In this document: one piece after another, positions 48,652-56,981 of the stretch
Position numbering within the stretch: position 1 is the stretch's first letter
Layout: every line of letters begins with the position of its first letter
Assembly (NCBI RefSeq): GCF_015158295.1
Contig: NZ_JACDXV010000003.1
Coordinates: 124,001-188,000, forward strand
DNA: 64,000 bases
Source: Devosia faecipullorum
GTDB lineage: Bacteria; Pseudomonadota; Alphaproteobacteria; Rhizobiales; Devosiaceae
Direction of reading: 5' to 3'
Made by a program: the position numbers and the translations under genes
The notes under the pieces: model-generated
Databases searched by the model: none
The model's input: only the letters and a program-made list of their open reading frames with translations
Told to the model about the DNA's origin: nothing

Positions 48652-49269
48652 TCAGTTCTTCTCCTCGGAGACGTCTTCGTTATCGGCGTACTCGACCGTT
48701 TCGGTCTCGTCGTCATCGATGGGGTGCAGCTCCTGGTCGGCGCGGGCCATGTCCATGAGCTTGTCGGTCATCACCAGTTTGGCTTCGGCAATATTGACGA
48801 AGGCCAGCTTGTGGTCGGGATCGGTGCCGCCCGGCGCATCGGGGAGGCGGATGGTAACGCCGTCGCCATCGACGGCCTGGATATCGCCGCGGAAGCGCTT
48901 ACGGCCATTGATCATGTCGGCCAGTTCCACCTTGGCCTCATGGCCAAGGAAGCGCTCGAAGTCGCGTTGGCGCACCAGCGGGCGGTCGATGCCGGGCGAG
49001 GACACTTCCAGGTGATATTCGCGGTCGATCGGGTCTTCCACGTCGAGCACCGGCGAGAGGTCTTTGCTCAGCGTCTCGCAATCGGTGATGGTGAAGCGCC
49101 CATGGGCGTCCTCGGCCATGATCTGGAGCGTGCAGCCGTTTTCAGGGGTGACTTTCACCCGCACCAGCGCAAAGCCGAGATCATTGGCCACCGGCTCGAC
49201 AATGCGGGCGATCCGGGCTTCGAGGCCCGTTTCCTTGATGTAGCGCTTTTCGGCGAGATCGAAAGCCAA
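48652..49269 (-). CDS. rimP: Ribosome maturation factor RimP
   Basis: A 205-residue protein with the RimP N-domain (IARIVEPVANDLGFALVRVKV, LEVSSPGIDRPLVRQRDFERF) and the C-terminal SH3-like domain, then an acidic tail. It acts in 30S assembly. TTG 49269 is chosen because it gives the family length and the conserved start (DLAEKRYIKETG); the open frame beyond it passes through a leader with a promoter and hairpins. Confidence 0.93.
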   Translation of the reverse strand: MAFDLAEKRYIKETGLEARIARIVEPVANDLGFALVRVKVTPENGCTLQIMAEDAHGRFTITDCETLSKDLSPVLDVEDPIDREYHLEVSSPGIDRPLVRQRDFERFLGHEAKVELADMINGRKRFRGDIQAVDGDGVTIRLPDAPGGTDPDHKLAFVNIAEAKLVMTDKLMDMARADQELHPIDDDETETVEYADNEDVSEEKN

Positions 49270-49339
49270 TTGAGGTTCCAGATAACAAAAAGAGCGGGGG
49301 CCGGTCAGGGCACCCACTCTCGATTGAGAGCAATGATGT
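49270..49339 (-). promoter_or_regulatory. Attenuator-like leader of the rimP-nusA operon
   Basis: On the minus strand the leader can fold in two exclusive ways. Hairpin A: CTCTC-AATC-GAGAG (49330-49317). Hairpin B: AGAGTGGG (49320-49313) with CCCGCTCT (49298-49291), a 14-base loop, then TTTTGTTAT, which looks like an intrinsic terminator. The two share the GAGAG segment, the classic anti-terminator/terminator overlap. NusA autoregulation through its leader is known in other bacteria; the mechanism here is inference. Confidence 0.6.
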
Positions 49340-49345
49340 TGGCTT

Positions 49346-49374
49346 CCTATAGACCGGAGTGAGGGCAAAAGCAA
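49346..49374 (-). promoter_or_regulatory. Sigma-70-type promoter of rimP
   Basis: On the minus strand, TTGCTT (-35, 49374-49369) and TATAGG (-10, 49351-49346) are spaced by 17 bp. Transcription would start near 49339, immediately before the two competing hairpins. Confidence 0.6.
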
Positions 49375-49625
49375 GCGCACCAGCGCCCGCCGCCCCTTGA
49401 GAACCTTGCCGGGAGGCGCGTCCCGGCCGGCCCGCCCATGGCGCAAAAGCGCCGGCGCAAGGTTTCCTCAAAGAAACCGGGTTTCCTCCAAAGCGCTTGA
49501 TGTCGTTCAGAAAACTTTCGGCATCGCGCGCGAGATTTCAAGCCGGATAAAACTTTTTTGGCGACTTGCCGGCGCTGATGGCCATGCGCATTTCCCAATC
49601 GTTGAAAGCAGAAAGGATGCTCGAA
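49375..49625. other. Intergenic stretch upstream of rimP and the 95-residue secreted gene
   Basis: Beyond the rimP promoter I see no further gene. The region holds several short GC inverted repeats and an AAACTTTTTTGG tract near 49552. The downstream plus-strand gene has its ribosome-binding site at its right end. Confidence 0.4.
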
Positions 49626-49913
49626 ATGATCAAGAACAGCGTCATCGCCCTCGTTTCCGCCGCCGCTCTCGCCGGCATCGCCATGCCGGCAATGGCCGTG
49701 CCGCCCCCTGCCCCGGTGCCGGGCAGCGCCGATAGCGGGCCGGCTTCCAGCTTCGACGCCGATTATGTGCAATACCAGCTTCAGGCCAAGGGCGTGAACG
49801 CCATATCGGTTGAGCCATGGGGCTCTTATGTCCGCGCCTATGTCAGCGGCGCCGATGGACGGGTGACCATGCAATTCTTCCACGAGGACACGCTGGCTCC
49901 CGCCAATCTCTAG
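49626..49913 (+). CDS. Small secreted hypothetical protein (95 aa)
   Basis: ATG 49626 gives 95 residues with a signal peptide (MIKNSVIALVSAAALAGIAMPAMA). The mature part has a short Pro-rich start and then a compact ~55-residue domain (DADYVQYQLQAKGVNAISVE, GSYVRAYVSGADGRVTMQFF), reminiscent of PepSY-like periplasmic folds; that comparison is tentative. It sits between rimP and the HxlR gene. Confidence 0.65.
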   Translation: MIKNSVIALVSAAALAGIAMPAMAVPPPAPVPGSADSGPASSFDADYVQYQLQAKGVNAISVEPWGSYVRAYVSGADGRVTMQFFHEDTLAPANL

Positions 49914-49960
49914 GCCGCTCCGGCCCGATATCCCGGCGCCGCCCCCAGGCGGCGCCCGAA

Positions 49961-50332
49961 TCAGTTCCTGCCGGTGGCGGCATCGGCGCCGGCCCGGTCG
50001 AACCTTTCCCTGGCGCTGCGCACGGCATGCCGGTTGCGCAAAGCGAATTGATGCAGCGCGTCGGCAACGTCGAGCAATTCCCGCCCCAATTCGGTCAGAT
50101 CATATTCGACCCGCGGCGGGATCGTGGCATAGGCCCGGCGGGTGATGAAGCCATCCCGCTCCAATTCCCGCAGAGCGGCACTCAGCGATTTCTGCGGCAC
50201 ATCGCCCATATCGCGGCGCAATTCATTGAACCGCATCGTGCCCTCGCGCAGATGCACGATCACCACCAGCGTCCATTTACCCGGCCGGACCACCAGCAGA
50301 TCGTCGAGGGAATGGGGGGTGAGGCTGGGCAT
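49961..50332 (-). CDS. HxlR-family transcriptional regulator
   Basis: A 123-residue winged-helix regulator. GKWTLVVIVHLREGTMRFNE and VPQKSLSAALRELERDGFITR are the HxlR recognition region. The N-terminal cysteine that many HxlR redox sensors have before the GKWT motif is absent (VVRPGKWT). No divergent enzyme gene, the usual HxlR target, is present; the small secreted gene converges with it. Confidence 0.87.
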   Translation of the reverse strand: MPSLTPHSLDDLLVVRPGKWTLVVIVHLREGTMRFNELRRDMGDVPQKSLSAALRELERDGFITRRAYATIPPRVEYDLTELGRELLDVADALHQFALRNRHAVRSARERFDRAGADAATGRN

Positions 50333-50426
50333 GGCGATCTCCGGCGTGAGCCCCCGATATGGGGTGCGCTGGCGCAAGGTCCAGAGATGGAGCGGCAAAA
50401 GCGGCGCGTTTGCGGCAGGCCGCCGC

Positions 50427-51131
50427 TCAGCGCCGGGTAAAATCGAAATAGAAACTGATCATGCGGCCTTCGCGCCGGGCCTTCTGTTCATAGCGGGTCG
50501 GCTGCCAGCCCGGATAGGGTTCGTGCCAGCTGCCCGGCGCCGCAGGCGCGAAGGCAAATTGGGGCGCCCGCAGGATATGGGCCAAGGTCCAGTTGGCATA
50601 ATCCTCGATATCGGTGGCAAAGTAGAAATGCCCGCCCGGGCAGATCACCCGCGCCAATTCCCTGAGCGTCACCGGGGAGACGAAGCGGCGCTTGTGATGA
50701 CGCGTCTTGGGCCAGGGATCGGGATAGAGCAGATAGACCGCGTCGATCGAGGCGTCGGGCAGCGCCATCAGCAGCTTGAGCGCATCGTCGGTGAAAAGGC
50801 GGACATTGGCGATATCGCGCGCGGCAATGGCCTGCACCATCTTGCCGATGCCGCCGGTAAAGACTTCGCAGCCGAAAAAACCGGTTTGCGGCTCTTCCTC
50901 CGCCTTGCGGGCCAGATGCTCGCCCCCGCCATAGCCGATTTCGATGACGCGGCGCTGCGCCTCGGGGAAAAGGCTTTTCGGATCGAGCGCATTATCGAGC
51001 CGGATTTCGAGAAGCGGCAGGATATCGGCCACCTGCGCCTTTTGGCCCCCATGCAGCGTCTTTCCGGAGCGGCGGCCGAAAAAGGCGCGCGGTTCACCAG
51101 AACGGGTCTTGGGAAGGTCGTGATCGTTCAT
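50427..51131 (-). CDS. trmB: tRNA (guanine-N7-)-methyltransferase TrmB
   Basis: A 234-residue SAM-dependent methyltransferase: motif I EIGYGGGEHLA and the TrmB signature YPDPWPKTRHHKRRFV are both present. It forms m7G46 in tRNA. ATG 51131 is selected; the frame open to 51260 passes through a dispersed repeat. metK lies upstream on the same strand, the usual neighbour in this order, with a 178-bp repeat-containing gap. Confidence 0.94.
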   Translation of the reverse strand: MNDHDLPKTRSGEPRAFFGRRSGKTLHGGQKAQVADILPLLEIRLDNALDPKSLFPEAQRRVIEIGYGGGEHLARKAEEEPQTGFFGCEVFTGGIGKMVQAIAARDIANVRLFTDDALKLLMALPDASIDAVYLLYPDPWPKTRHHKRRFVSPVTLRELARVICPGGHFYFATDIEDYANWTLAHILRAPQFAFAPAAPGSWHEPYPGWQPTRYEQKARREGRMISFYFDFTRR

Positions 51132-51180
51132 CGGATCAAATGCTCTTGAAGGGCCATGCCTGGCGCCGCCCACCGCTCGC

Positions 51181-51262
51181 CACTCCCGGGCCTGTCCCGG
51201 GCATGTTTTGAAGAGGCCCATAAAAACCAGGAACCCTCGGGTCAAGCCCGAGGGTGACAATC
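51181..51262. repeat. Dispersed palindromic repeat in the metK-trmB spacer
   Basis: Two hairpins: CCCGGG-CCTGT-CCCGGG (51185-51201) and CCCTCGGG-TCAAG-CCCGAGGG (51234-51254). The second has the TCAAG loop typical of these REP-like units. It lies inside the metK-trmB transcript. Confidence 0.6.
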
Positions 51263-51309
51263 ATGGAAGGGCGCATTGGTGCCTCACGACGCGATCGAGG
51301 CGGCCCTGA

Positions 51310-52566
51310 CTATTGCACGGCCTGCCGGAGCGCCTTGACCAGATCGGTTTTCTCCCAGGAGAACGAGCCGTCGCGGCCCGCCTTGCGGCCGAAATGGCCA
51401 TAGGCGGCGGTCTTGGCATAGATGGGCTTGTTGAGGTCGAGATGGGTGCGGATGCCGCGCGGCGTCAGGTCCATCACTTCGCTCAGCGCCGTTTCAAGCC
51501 TGGCCTCGTCCACATTGCCGGTGCCATGCAGATCGACATAGATCGAGAGCGGCTTGGCGACGCCGATGGCGTAGGACAGCTGGATCGTAGCCCGGTCGGC
51601 GAGGCCGGCGGCCACCACATTCTTGGCCAGATAGCGCGCCGCATAGGCAGCCGAGCGGTCCACCTTGGTGGGATCCTTGCCCGAAAAGGCACCGCCGCCA
51701 TGGGGGGCCGCGCCACCATAGGTATCGACGATGATCTTGCGGCCGGTAAGGCCCGCATCACCGTCGGGACCGCCAACGACGAATTTCCCGGTCGGATTGA
51801 CATGCCAGACCGTGTCGTCGCCGATCCAGCCTTCGGGCAGGGCGGCGCGAATATAGGGCTCGACGATCCCGCGCACATCCTCGGAGGTCAGCGTCTCGTC
51901 CAGATGCTGGGTGGAGAGCACGATCTGGGTGACGCCCACCGGCTTGCCGTTCTCGTATTTCACCGTCACCTGGCTCTTGGCGTCGGGGCCGAGCACGGCG
52001 GCGGGACCGGTGCCGGCCTTGCGCGCTTCGGTCAAGGTTTCGAGGATCTTGTGGGCGTAATAGATCGGCGCGGGCAGCAATTCGGGGGTTTCGCGGCTGG
52101 CATAGCCGAACATGATGCCCTGGTCGCCAGCGCCCACATCCTTGTTGCCGGTCTCATCGACGCCCTGGGCAATGTCGGCCGATTGACCATGCAGCAGCAC
52201 ATCGATCCGCGCATTCTTCCAGTGGAAGCCGGATTGCTCATAGCCGATGGCGCGGATGGCCTTGCGCGCGGCGGACCTGAACTTGGAGGGATTGATCACC
52301 GGAGCGCCGGACGCATCCAGCACGACCTGACCGTCCTTGCCCTTCTTGAGCAGCGATTGAGGCACGCGCACTTCGCCGGCAATGATGACGCGATTGGTGG
52401 TGGCCAGGGTTTCGCAGGCAATGCGCACCTGGGCGGGGTCCATGCCCGCCTTTTTGGCTTCCTTGAACACCAGATCGACGATTTCGTCGGAAATCCGGTC
52501 GCAGACCTTGTCGGGATGGCCCTCGGAAACGGATTCCGAGGTGAAAAGATAAGTAGAACGGGCCAC
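51310..52566 (-). CDS. metK: S-adenosylmethionine synthase
   Basis: A 418-residue enzyme. [18 protein letters not shown] at the N-terminus, [12 protein letters not shown] (residues ~142-153) and [16 protein letters not shown] (~290-305) are the MAT signatures for ATP, methionine and phosphate binding. It makes SAM from ATP and methionine. The GTG start at 52566 has an AAGAGG site. The upstream region contains an ATAAAG palindrome at 52681-52696. Confidence 0.97.
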   Translation of the reverse strand: MARSTYLFTSESVSEGHPDKVCDRISDEIVDLVFKEAKKAGMDPAQVRIACETLATTNRVIIAGEVRVPQSLLKKGKDGQVVLDASGAPVINPSKFRSAARKAIRAIGYEQSGFHWKNARIDVLLHGQSADIAQGVDETGNKDVGAGDQGIMFGYASRETPELLPAPIYYAHKILETLTEARKAGTGPAAVLGPDAKSQVTVKYENGKPVGVTQIVLSTQHLDETLTSEDVRGIVEPYIRAALPEGWIGDDTVWHVNPTGKFVVGGPDGDAGLTGRKIIVDTYGGAAPHGGGAFSGKDPTKVDRSAAYAARYLAKNVVAAGLADRATIQLSYAIGVAKPLSIYVDLHGTGNVDEARLETALSEVMDLTPRGIRTHLDLNKPIYAKTAAYGHFGRKAGRDGSFSWEKTDLVKALRQAVQ

Positions 52567-52680
52567 GTTAAACCTCTTTGCGAGTGGCGAGGGCGCACGC
52601 GGGAGTGCGCGTATGAGGACACATTCCCCATACTTTCAACTCTGCTTTTCGCAATTTCACCGGGAGAAGGCAATAGGCAC

Positions 52681-52696
52681 ATAAAGAAAGCTTTAT
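52681..52696. promoter_or_regulatory. ATAAAG-N4-CTTTAT palindrome upstream of metK
   Basis: A 6-bp inverted repeat ATAAAG / CTTTAT separated by four bases, about 115 bp upstream of the metK start in the metK-rnd divergent region. It resembles operators proposed for ArsR-type methionine-cycle regulators (SahR/SamR) of proteobacteria. I am not certain of the exact published consensus. I did not recognise a SAM riboswitch in the leader. Confidence 0.45.
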
Positions 52697-52776
52697 ATTA
52701 ACCCTGTCGCACGCCGCCTTTCCTTGGCCCAAGCTCTGTGCCAAGGAAGAACCAAACCACAAACCGGACCTTCATC

Positions 52777-53391
52777 ATGGCCATCAGAGTGCATCGCGGC
52801 GATCTGCCCAATCTTTCCAATTATGGCCGCGAAGTCGCCATCGATACCGAGACCATGGGCCTCAATCCCCATCGTGACCGGCTGTGCGTGGTGCAATTGT
52901 CGCCCGGCGATGGTAGCGCCGACGTGGTGCAGATTCCCCAGGACGCGAGTGAGGCGCCCAATCTGGTCAAACTGCTCTCCGATCCGGCCGTCACCAAGAT
53001 CTTCCATTATGCCAGGTTCGATGTCGCCGTGCTTCAGCACCGATTCGGCGTCGTGACCGGCCCGGTCTATTGCACCAAGATCGCATCCAAGCTGGTCCGC
53101 ACCTATACCGACCGGCACGGGCTCAAGGAATTGGTGCGTGAACTGCTCAATGTCGATCTGTCCAAGCAGCAGCAGAGTTCGGACTGGGGCGGGGACAAGC
53201 TCAGCGAGGCCCAGCTCGACTATGCCGCCTCGGACGTGCTCTACCTGCACGATCTCAAGCGCCATCTCGACCGCATGCTGGCCCGCGAAGGCCGGACCGA
53301 GCTGGCGCGTTCCTGCTTCGATTTCCTCAAGACCCGTTGCGCACTCGACCTGATGGGCTGGGAGGAAACCGACATCTTCGCCCATAGCTGA
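52777..53391 (+). CDS. Ribonuclease D-like 3'-5' exonuclease
   Basis: A 204-residue DEDDy exonuclease domain without HRDC domains. Exo I is AIDTETMGL (residues ~21-29), Exo II is FHYARFDVAVL (~73) and Exo III is YAASDVLYL (~149-157). This short form is usual for alphaproteobacteria and lies just ahead of lptC, 6 bp away. It probably trims structured RNA. ATG 52777 is chosen; the frame from 52738 has no site. Confidence 0.9.
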   Translation: MAIRVHRGDLPNLSNYGREVAIDTETMGLNPHRDRLCVVQLSPGDGSADVVQIPQDASEAPNLVKLLSDPAVTKIFHYARFDVAVLQHRFGVVTGPVYCTKIASKLVRTYTDRHGLKELVRELLNVDLSKQQQSSDWGGDKLSEAQLDYAASDVLYLHDLKRHLDRMLAREGRTELARSCFDFLKTRCALDLMGWEETDIFAHS

Positions 53392-53397
53392 CCGATC

Positions 53398-54036
53398 ATG
53401 GCGGGCGCGACGGCGGATTTACGCGTCTATCGGCGGCTGGAGCGCCGCAATCGCCTGATCGGCGTGCTGCGCCTGCTCGTCCCCGCCATGGGGGCGCTGG
53501 TGCTGGCCGGGCTGGTATTGCAGCTCTATCTCTCCAGCCTGACCGGCCGGTTCGCGGTGGGACGCATCGAGGTGACGCCCGACGCAATCATCGTCGACGC
53601 GCCCGAATATGCCGGCATGCTGGAAGACGGCTCCTCCTATCGGGTCTGGGCCGAAGCGGCGCGGGCCGCGCTCGAGCGCACCGAAAGCATCGATCTCGGC
53701 GGCGCGCATCTTTTGGTGCAGCGGCCGGACGGCGTCCAGATCGAAGTGGACGCGGCCGAAGCGCAACTGGATACGGCAGGGCAATTGACCCTCGTGCCCG
53801 GCCTTGCCGACTTTGCCGATACGACCGGCACCACCGGCACGATCCACGATTCGGTGTTCGACTGGCAGGCGCAGCGATTGACCAGCCGGGGCGCGGTGGC
53901 CATCGACTATGCCGATGGCTCCAGCGTGCGGGCCGAGGGCCTCGATTATGACGCGGCCAGCAAAGTCTGGACATTTTCGCGGGCCATCGTCACCCTGCCC
54001 TCAACTCCGGGCGAGATACCCGGCTCGGGAGACTAG
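53398..54036 (+). CDS. lptC: LPS export ABC transporter periplasmic protein LptC
   Basis: A 212-residue protein with a short cytoplasmic N-terminus, one transmembrane helix (residues ~22-44) and a periplasmic beta-jellyroll domain. It links LptB2FG to LptA. lptA follows after 1 bp, and the order rnd-lptC-lptA-lptB-rpoN is conserved in alphaproteobacteria, which supports the assignment over its weak sequence conservation. Confidence 0.87.
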   Translation: MAGATADLRVYRRLERRNRLIGVLRLLVPAMGALVLAGLVLQLYLSSLTGRFAVGRIEVTPDAIIVDAPEYAGMLEDGSSYRVWAEAARAALERTESIDLGGAHLLVQRPDGVQIEVDAAEAQLDTAGQLTLVPGLADFADTTGTTGTIHDSVFDWQAQRLTSRGAVAIDYADGSSVRAEGLDYDAASKVWTFSRAIVTLPSTPGEIPGSGD

Positions 54037-54037
54037 A

Positions 54038-54502
54038 ATGATGCGCCAGCCCCGATTGCTTTTCGCGCTTGCCGCGCTGCTGCTGGCCTTGCCGCCGGCG
54101 CTGGCCCAGAGCCGGGTGGAAATCACCTCCGACCTCTTCGTCATGAACGAGGCCGAACAAAAGGCCGTGTTCAGCGGCAATGTCGTGGTCACCCATCCCA
54201 ATGTCACCGTCTGGGCCCCCGAAGTGGTGGCCACCTATGGGGCGGGCGGCACCAGCGATATCCGCACCTTCGAAGCCTCGGGCGGCAATGTCCGGCTCAA
54301 GACCAGGGATCAGGATGCCACGGGAAACCGCGCCGTCTTCACCCCCGGCGATCAATTGCTGCGCCTCACCGGCAATGTGAAAGTCAAAAATGCCAGCGGC
54401 GTTGTCGATGCCAGCGAATTGGTGGTGAACCTTGAGACCAATGTCTCCACCTTCACCTCCGCCGGCGGCGGGCGGGTCACCGGGATTTTCACCTCCCAAT
54501 GA
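54038..54502 (+). CDS. lptA: LPS transport periplasmic protein LptA
   Basis: A 154-residue protein with a signal peptide (cleaved near PALAQS) and the OstA/LptA jellyroll: VEITSDLFVMNEAEQKAVFSG, NVVVTHPNVTVWA, NRAVFTPGDQLLRLTGNVKV. It bridges the periplasm for LPS export. ATG 54038 or 54041 can both start it. The stop overlaps lptB by 4 bp. Confidence 0.92.
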   Translation: MMRQPRLLFALAALLLALPPALAQSRVEITSDLFVMNEAEQKAVFSGNVVVTHPNVTVWAPEVVATYGAGGTSDIRTFEASGGNVRLKTRDQDATGNRAVFTPGDQLLRLTGNVKVKNASGVVDASELVVNLETNVSTFTSAGGGRVTGIFTSQ

Positions 54503-55257
54503 GCGCCGAACCTGCCCGTCCCCGCATCGATCAGAGCGGCTGGCTGGTCGCCCATGGCCTGGCCAAGAGCTTCGGCAAGCGCGTCGTGGTGCGCGACGTA
54601 TCGCTGGCGGTGCGGCGGGGCGAGGCGGTCGGCCTGCTCGGGCCCAATGGCGCCGGCAAGACCACGGTCTTCACCATGATCATGGGCCTGGTCAAACCCG
54701 ATGCCGGCAAGATCCTGCTCGACGGACAGGCCATCACCCATCTGCCACTGTTCCAGCGCGGGCAATTGGGCATTGGCTATCTGCCGCAGGAGCCGTCGAT
54801 TTTTCGCGGCCTCACCGTTACCGGCAATATCATGGCGGTGCTGGAAAACACCCTTGCCGGGCGAGCCGAGCGCAAGGCGCGGCTCAAAGCGCTCTTGGAA
54901 GAATTTTCCATCCAACACCTGGCCAAATCCAATGCGCTGGCGCTTTCGGGCGGAGAGCGGAGGCGGGTCGAGATCGCACGGGCCCTGGCGGCCGATCCGG
55001 GCTTCATGCTGCTCGACGAACCCTTTGCCGGGGTCGATCCCATCGCCGTGGCCGAGGTCAAGGGCCTCGTCCACCAATTGACCCGGCGCGGCATCGGCGT
55101 GCTGATCACCGACCATGCGGTGCGCGAAACGCTGGGGCTGGTGGATCGCGCCTATCTGATCCATGGCGGCAAGGTGATGATCCAGGGCCGGCCCGAGACC
55201 ATCTCCGCCGATCCGGAGGCCCGCAGGGTCTATCTGGGCGAGGGTTTTTCCATCTGA
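54499..55257 (+). CDS. lptB: LPS export ABC transporter ATPase LptB
   Basis: A 252-residue ABC ATPase: Walker A GPNGAGKTT (residues ~51-59), signature LSGGERRRVEIARAL and Walker B FMLLDEPFAGVDPIAV. IGYLPQEPSIFRGLTV is specific for LptB. The ATG at 54499 overlaps lptA. It powers LPS extraction with LptFG encoded elsewhere. A sigma-54 promoter begins 31 bp after its stop. Confidence 0.95.
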   Translation: MSAEPARPRIDQSGWLVAHGLAKSFGKRVVVRDVSLAVRRGEAVGLLGPNGAGKTTVFTMIMGLVKPDAGKILLDGQAITHLPLFQRGQLGIGYLPQEPSIFRGLTVTGNIMAVLENTLAGRAERKARLKALLEEFSIQHLAKSNALALSGGERRRVEIARALAADPGFMLLDEPFAGVDPIAVAEVKGLVHQLTRRGIGVLITDHAVRETLGLVDRAYLIHGGKVMIQGRPETISADPEARRVYLGEGFSI

Positions 55258-55288
55258 GCTGAGCGCGCGGCGCCAATGCAACGGCATT

Positions 55289-55304
55289 TGGCACGGAACT
55301 TGCT
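55289..55304 (+). promoter_or_regulatory. Sigma-54 (-24/-12) promoter upstream of rpoN
   Basis: TGGCACG-N4-TTGCT at 55289-55304 is a complete match to the sigma-54 consensus, with the invariant GG and GC 10 bp apart. It lies about 92 bp upstream of the rpoN start, so RpoN may control its own gene. Read-through from lptB is also possible because no terminator separates them. Confidence 0.75.
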
Positions 55305-55395
55305 GCGCTTGCCTTGCTGCACGCGGCGAACTGGGTCATGGTGCCCGCGGAAGCCGGCCGCAAAGGCCGGCACTGGCACGACGAGATCGAGAACG

Positions 55396-56901
55396 ATGGC
55401 GCTTTCGCCAAGGCTGGAATTCCGCCAGTCGCAAAGCCTGACATTGACGCCGCAGCTGATGCAGTCGATCCGGCTGCTGGCGCTCAGCCATCTCGAACTC
55501 AATACCTTTGTCGAGGCCGAATTGCTGCGCAACCCGCTGCTCGAGCGCGAGGAAGGCGGCGGCGACGAGGGCGAACAGGCCGAGGCGCCCGAGCGTCCGA
55601 GCGAAATGAGCGCCTATGAGGACACGGTGACCTCGGGCGAGCGGGTCAAGGATGCCGGCGAGATTGCCGAGGGTTATGACACGGCGGTCGAAAACGTCTT
55701 TCCCGACGCCGTGCCGCAGGACATCGGTTACACATCGGGGCCCGACCGCAATGGCTCCTTCGAGGGCGGGGATGCGCCCGATCTCGATCAATATGTCGCC
55801 GCAAGGCCGCGCCTCTCCGATCATCTCGAAGCGCAGGCGCAGATGCTGCTGCGCACGCAGGCCGACCGGCTGATCGCCCGCCACCTGATCGACGGGCTCA
55901 ACGAGGCCGGCTATCTCACTATCGAATTATCCGCCGTGGCCGAACTGCTCGGCGCCGAGATCGAGGATGTCGAGGCGGTATTGGCGGCGCTCCAGACCTG
56001 CGACCCGCTCGGCATCTTCGCCCGCTCGGTGGGGGAATGCCTCGCCATCCAATTGCGCGAGCGTGATCGGCTCGATCCGATCATGGCCAGGCTGATCGAC
56101 AATCTCGAGCTGTTGGCCGAGCACAATATTGCGGCCCTGCTCAAGGCTTTGGGCTGCGACCGCGAGGATCTGGCCGACATGCTGGCCGAATTGCGCCAGC
56201 TCGACCCCCGGCCGGGTTTCGCCTTCGACAGCGCCCCGGTGGAGACAGTGGTGCCCGATGTCTTCGTGCGGCCCGGCCCCGCCGGCACCTGGCAGGTGGA
56301 GCTCAATTCCGAGGTGCTGCCACGCGTCCTCGTCAACCGCCTCTATTATACCAGCGTCAGCAGGAAGGCGCGCGATCCGGCAGAAAAGGCGTTTCTCTCC
56401 GAGAGTCTGGCCAATGCCAATTGGCTGACCAGAAGTCTTGACCAGCGCGCCCAGACCATGACCAGGGTCGCCGCCGAAATCGTGCGCCAGCAGGACGGTT
56501 TCCTCACCCATGGCGTGGCCCATTTGCGGCCCATGACCCTCAAAATGGTGGCCGAGGCCATCGACATGCACGAATCGACCGTCTCCCGCGTCACCTCGAA
56601 CAAATACATGGCGACGCCGCGCGGGCTCTATGAGATGAAATATTTCTTCACCACCGCCATCGCCTCTTCCGATGGCGGCGGCGATCATTCGGCCGAAGCG
56701 GTGCGCCATCGCATCCGGCAATTGATCGAGGCCGAGCCGGCCAGTGCCATTCTTTCCGACGACGTTATTGCCGAGCTTTTGCGCAAGGAGCAGGGGATCG
56801 ATCTGGCCCGGCGCACCGTCGCCAAATATCGCGAGGGCATGAACATTCCCTCCTCGGTGATCAGGCGGCGGCAGAAAAAAGACCTGGCGCGCATCGGGTG
56901 A
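55396..56901 (+). CDS. rpoN: RNA polymerase sigma-54 factor RpoN
   Basis: A 501-residue sigma-54. Region I is Gln/Leu-rich at the N-terminus (LEFRQSQSLTLTPQLMQSI), region II is acidic, and the core-binding and helix-turn-helix parts follow. The RpoN box ARRTVAKYRE lies near the C-terminus (~478-487). It directs enhancer-dependent transcription of nitrogen and other genes. The expected downstream hpf and ptsN genes are missing; nfuA follows. Confidence 0.96.
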   Translation: MALSPRLEFRQSQSLTLTPQLMQSIRLLALSHLELNTFVEAELLRNPLLEREEGGGDEGEQAEAPERPSEMSAYEDTVTSGERVKDAGEIAEGYDTAVENVFPDAVPQDIGYTSGPDRNGSFEGGDAPDLDQYVAARPRLSDHLEAQAQMLLRTQADRLIARHLIDGLNEAGYLTIELSAVAELLGAEIEDVEAVLAALQTCDPLGIFARSVGECLAIQLRERDRLDPIMARLIDNLELLAEHNIAALLKALGCDREDLADMLAELRQLDPRPGFAFDSAPVETVVPDVFVRPGPAGTWQVELNSEVLPRVLVNRLYYTSVSRKARDPAEKAFLSESLANANWLTRSLDQRAQTMTRVAAEIVRQQDGFLTHGVAHLRPMTLKMVAEAIDMHESTVSRVTSNKYMATPRGLYEMKYFFTTAIASSDGGGDHSAEAVRHRIRQLIEAEPASAILSDDVIAELLRKEQGIDLARRTVAKYREGMNIPSSVIRRRQKKDLARIG

Positions 56902-56964
56902 TCATGGCCGGCAGCTCGACCAGGCAAGATGAAAGCCCCTTGCTTTTCGTCGCCAAAAGTCTAT

Positions 56965-56981
56965 TTTAGAAGCATTCTAAT
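56965..56981. promoter_or_regulatory. Near-perfect Irr-binding ICE motif upstream of nfuA
   Basis: TTTAGAA-GCA-TTCTAAT matches the rhizobial iron-control element TTTAGAA-N3-TTCTAAA in all but the last base. It lies 23 bp upstream of the nfuA start. Irr is known to repress or activate iron-sulfur and iron-homeostasis genes according to distance from the promoter; the close position suggests repression at low iron. Confidence 0.75.

Noticed and set aside
52567-52776. SAM riboswitch upstream of metK
   Set aside because: I looked for SAM-II and SAM/SAH core features and did not find them. A covariance-model search would be decisive.
55371-55390. Second sigma-54 site beginning TGGCACG
   Set aside because: The -12 half (TTGC) is missing at the required distance.
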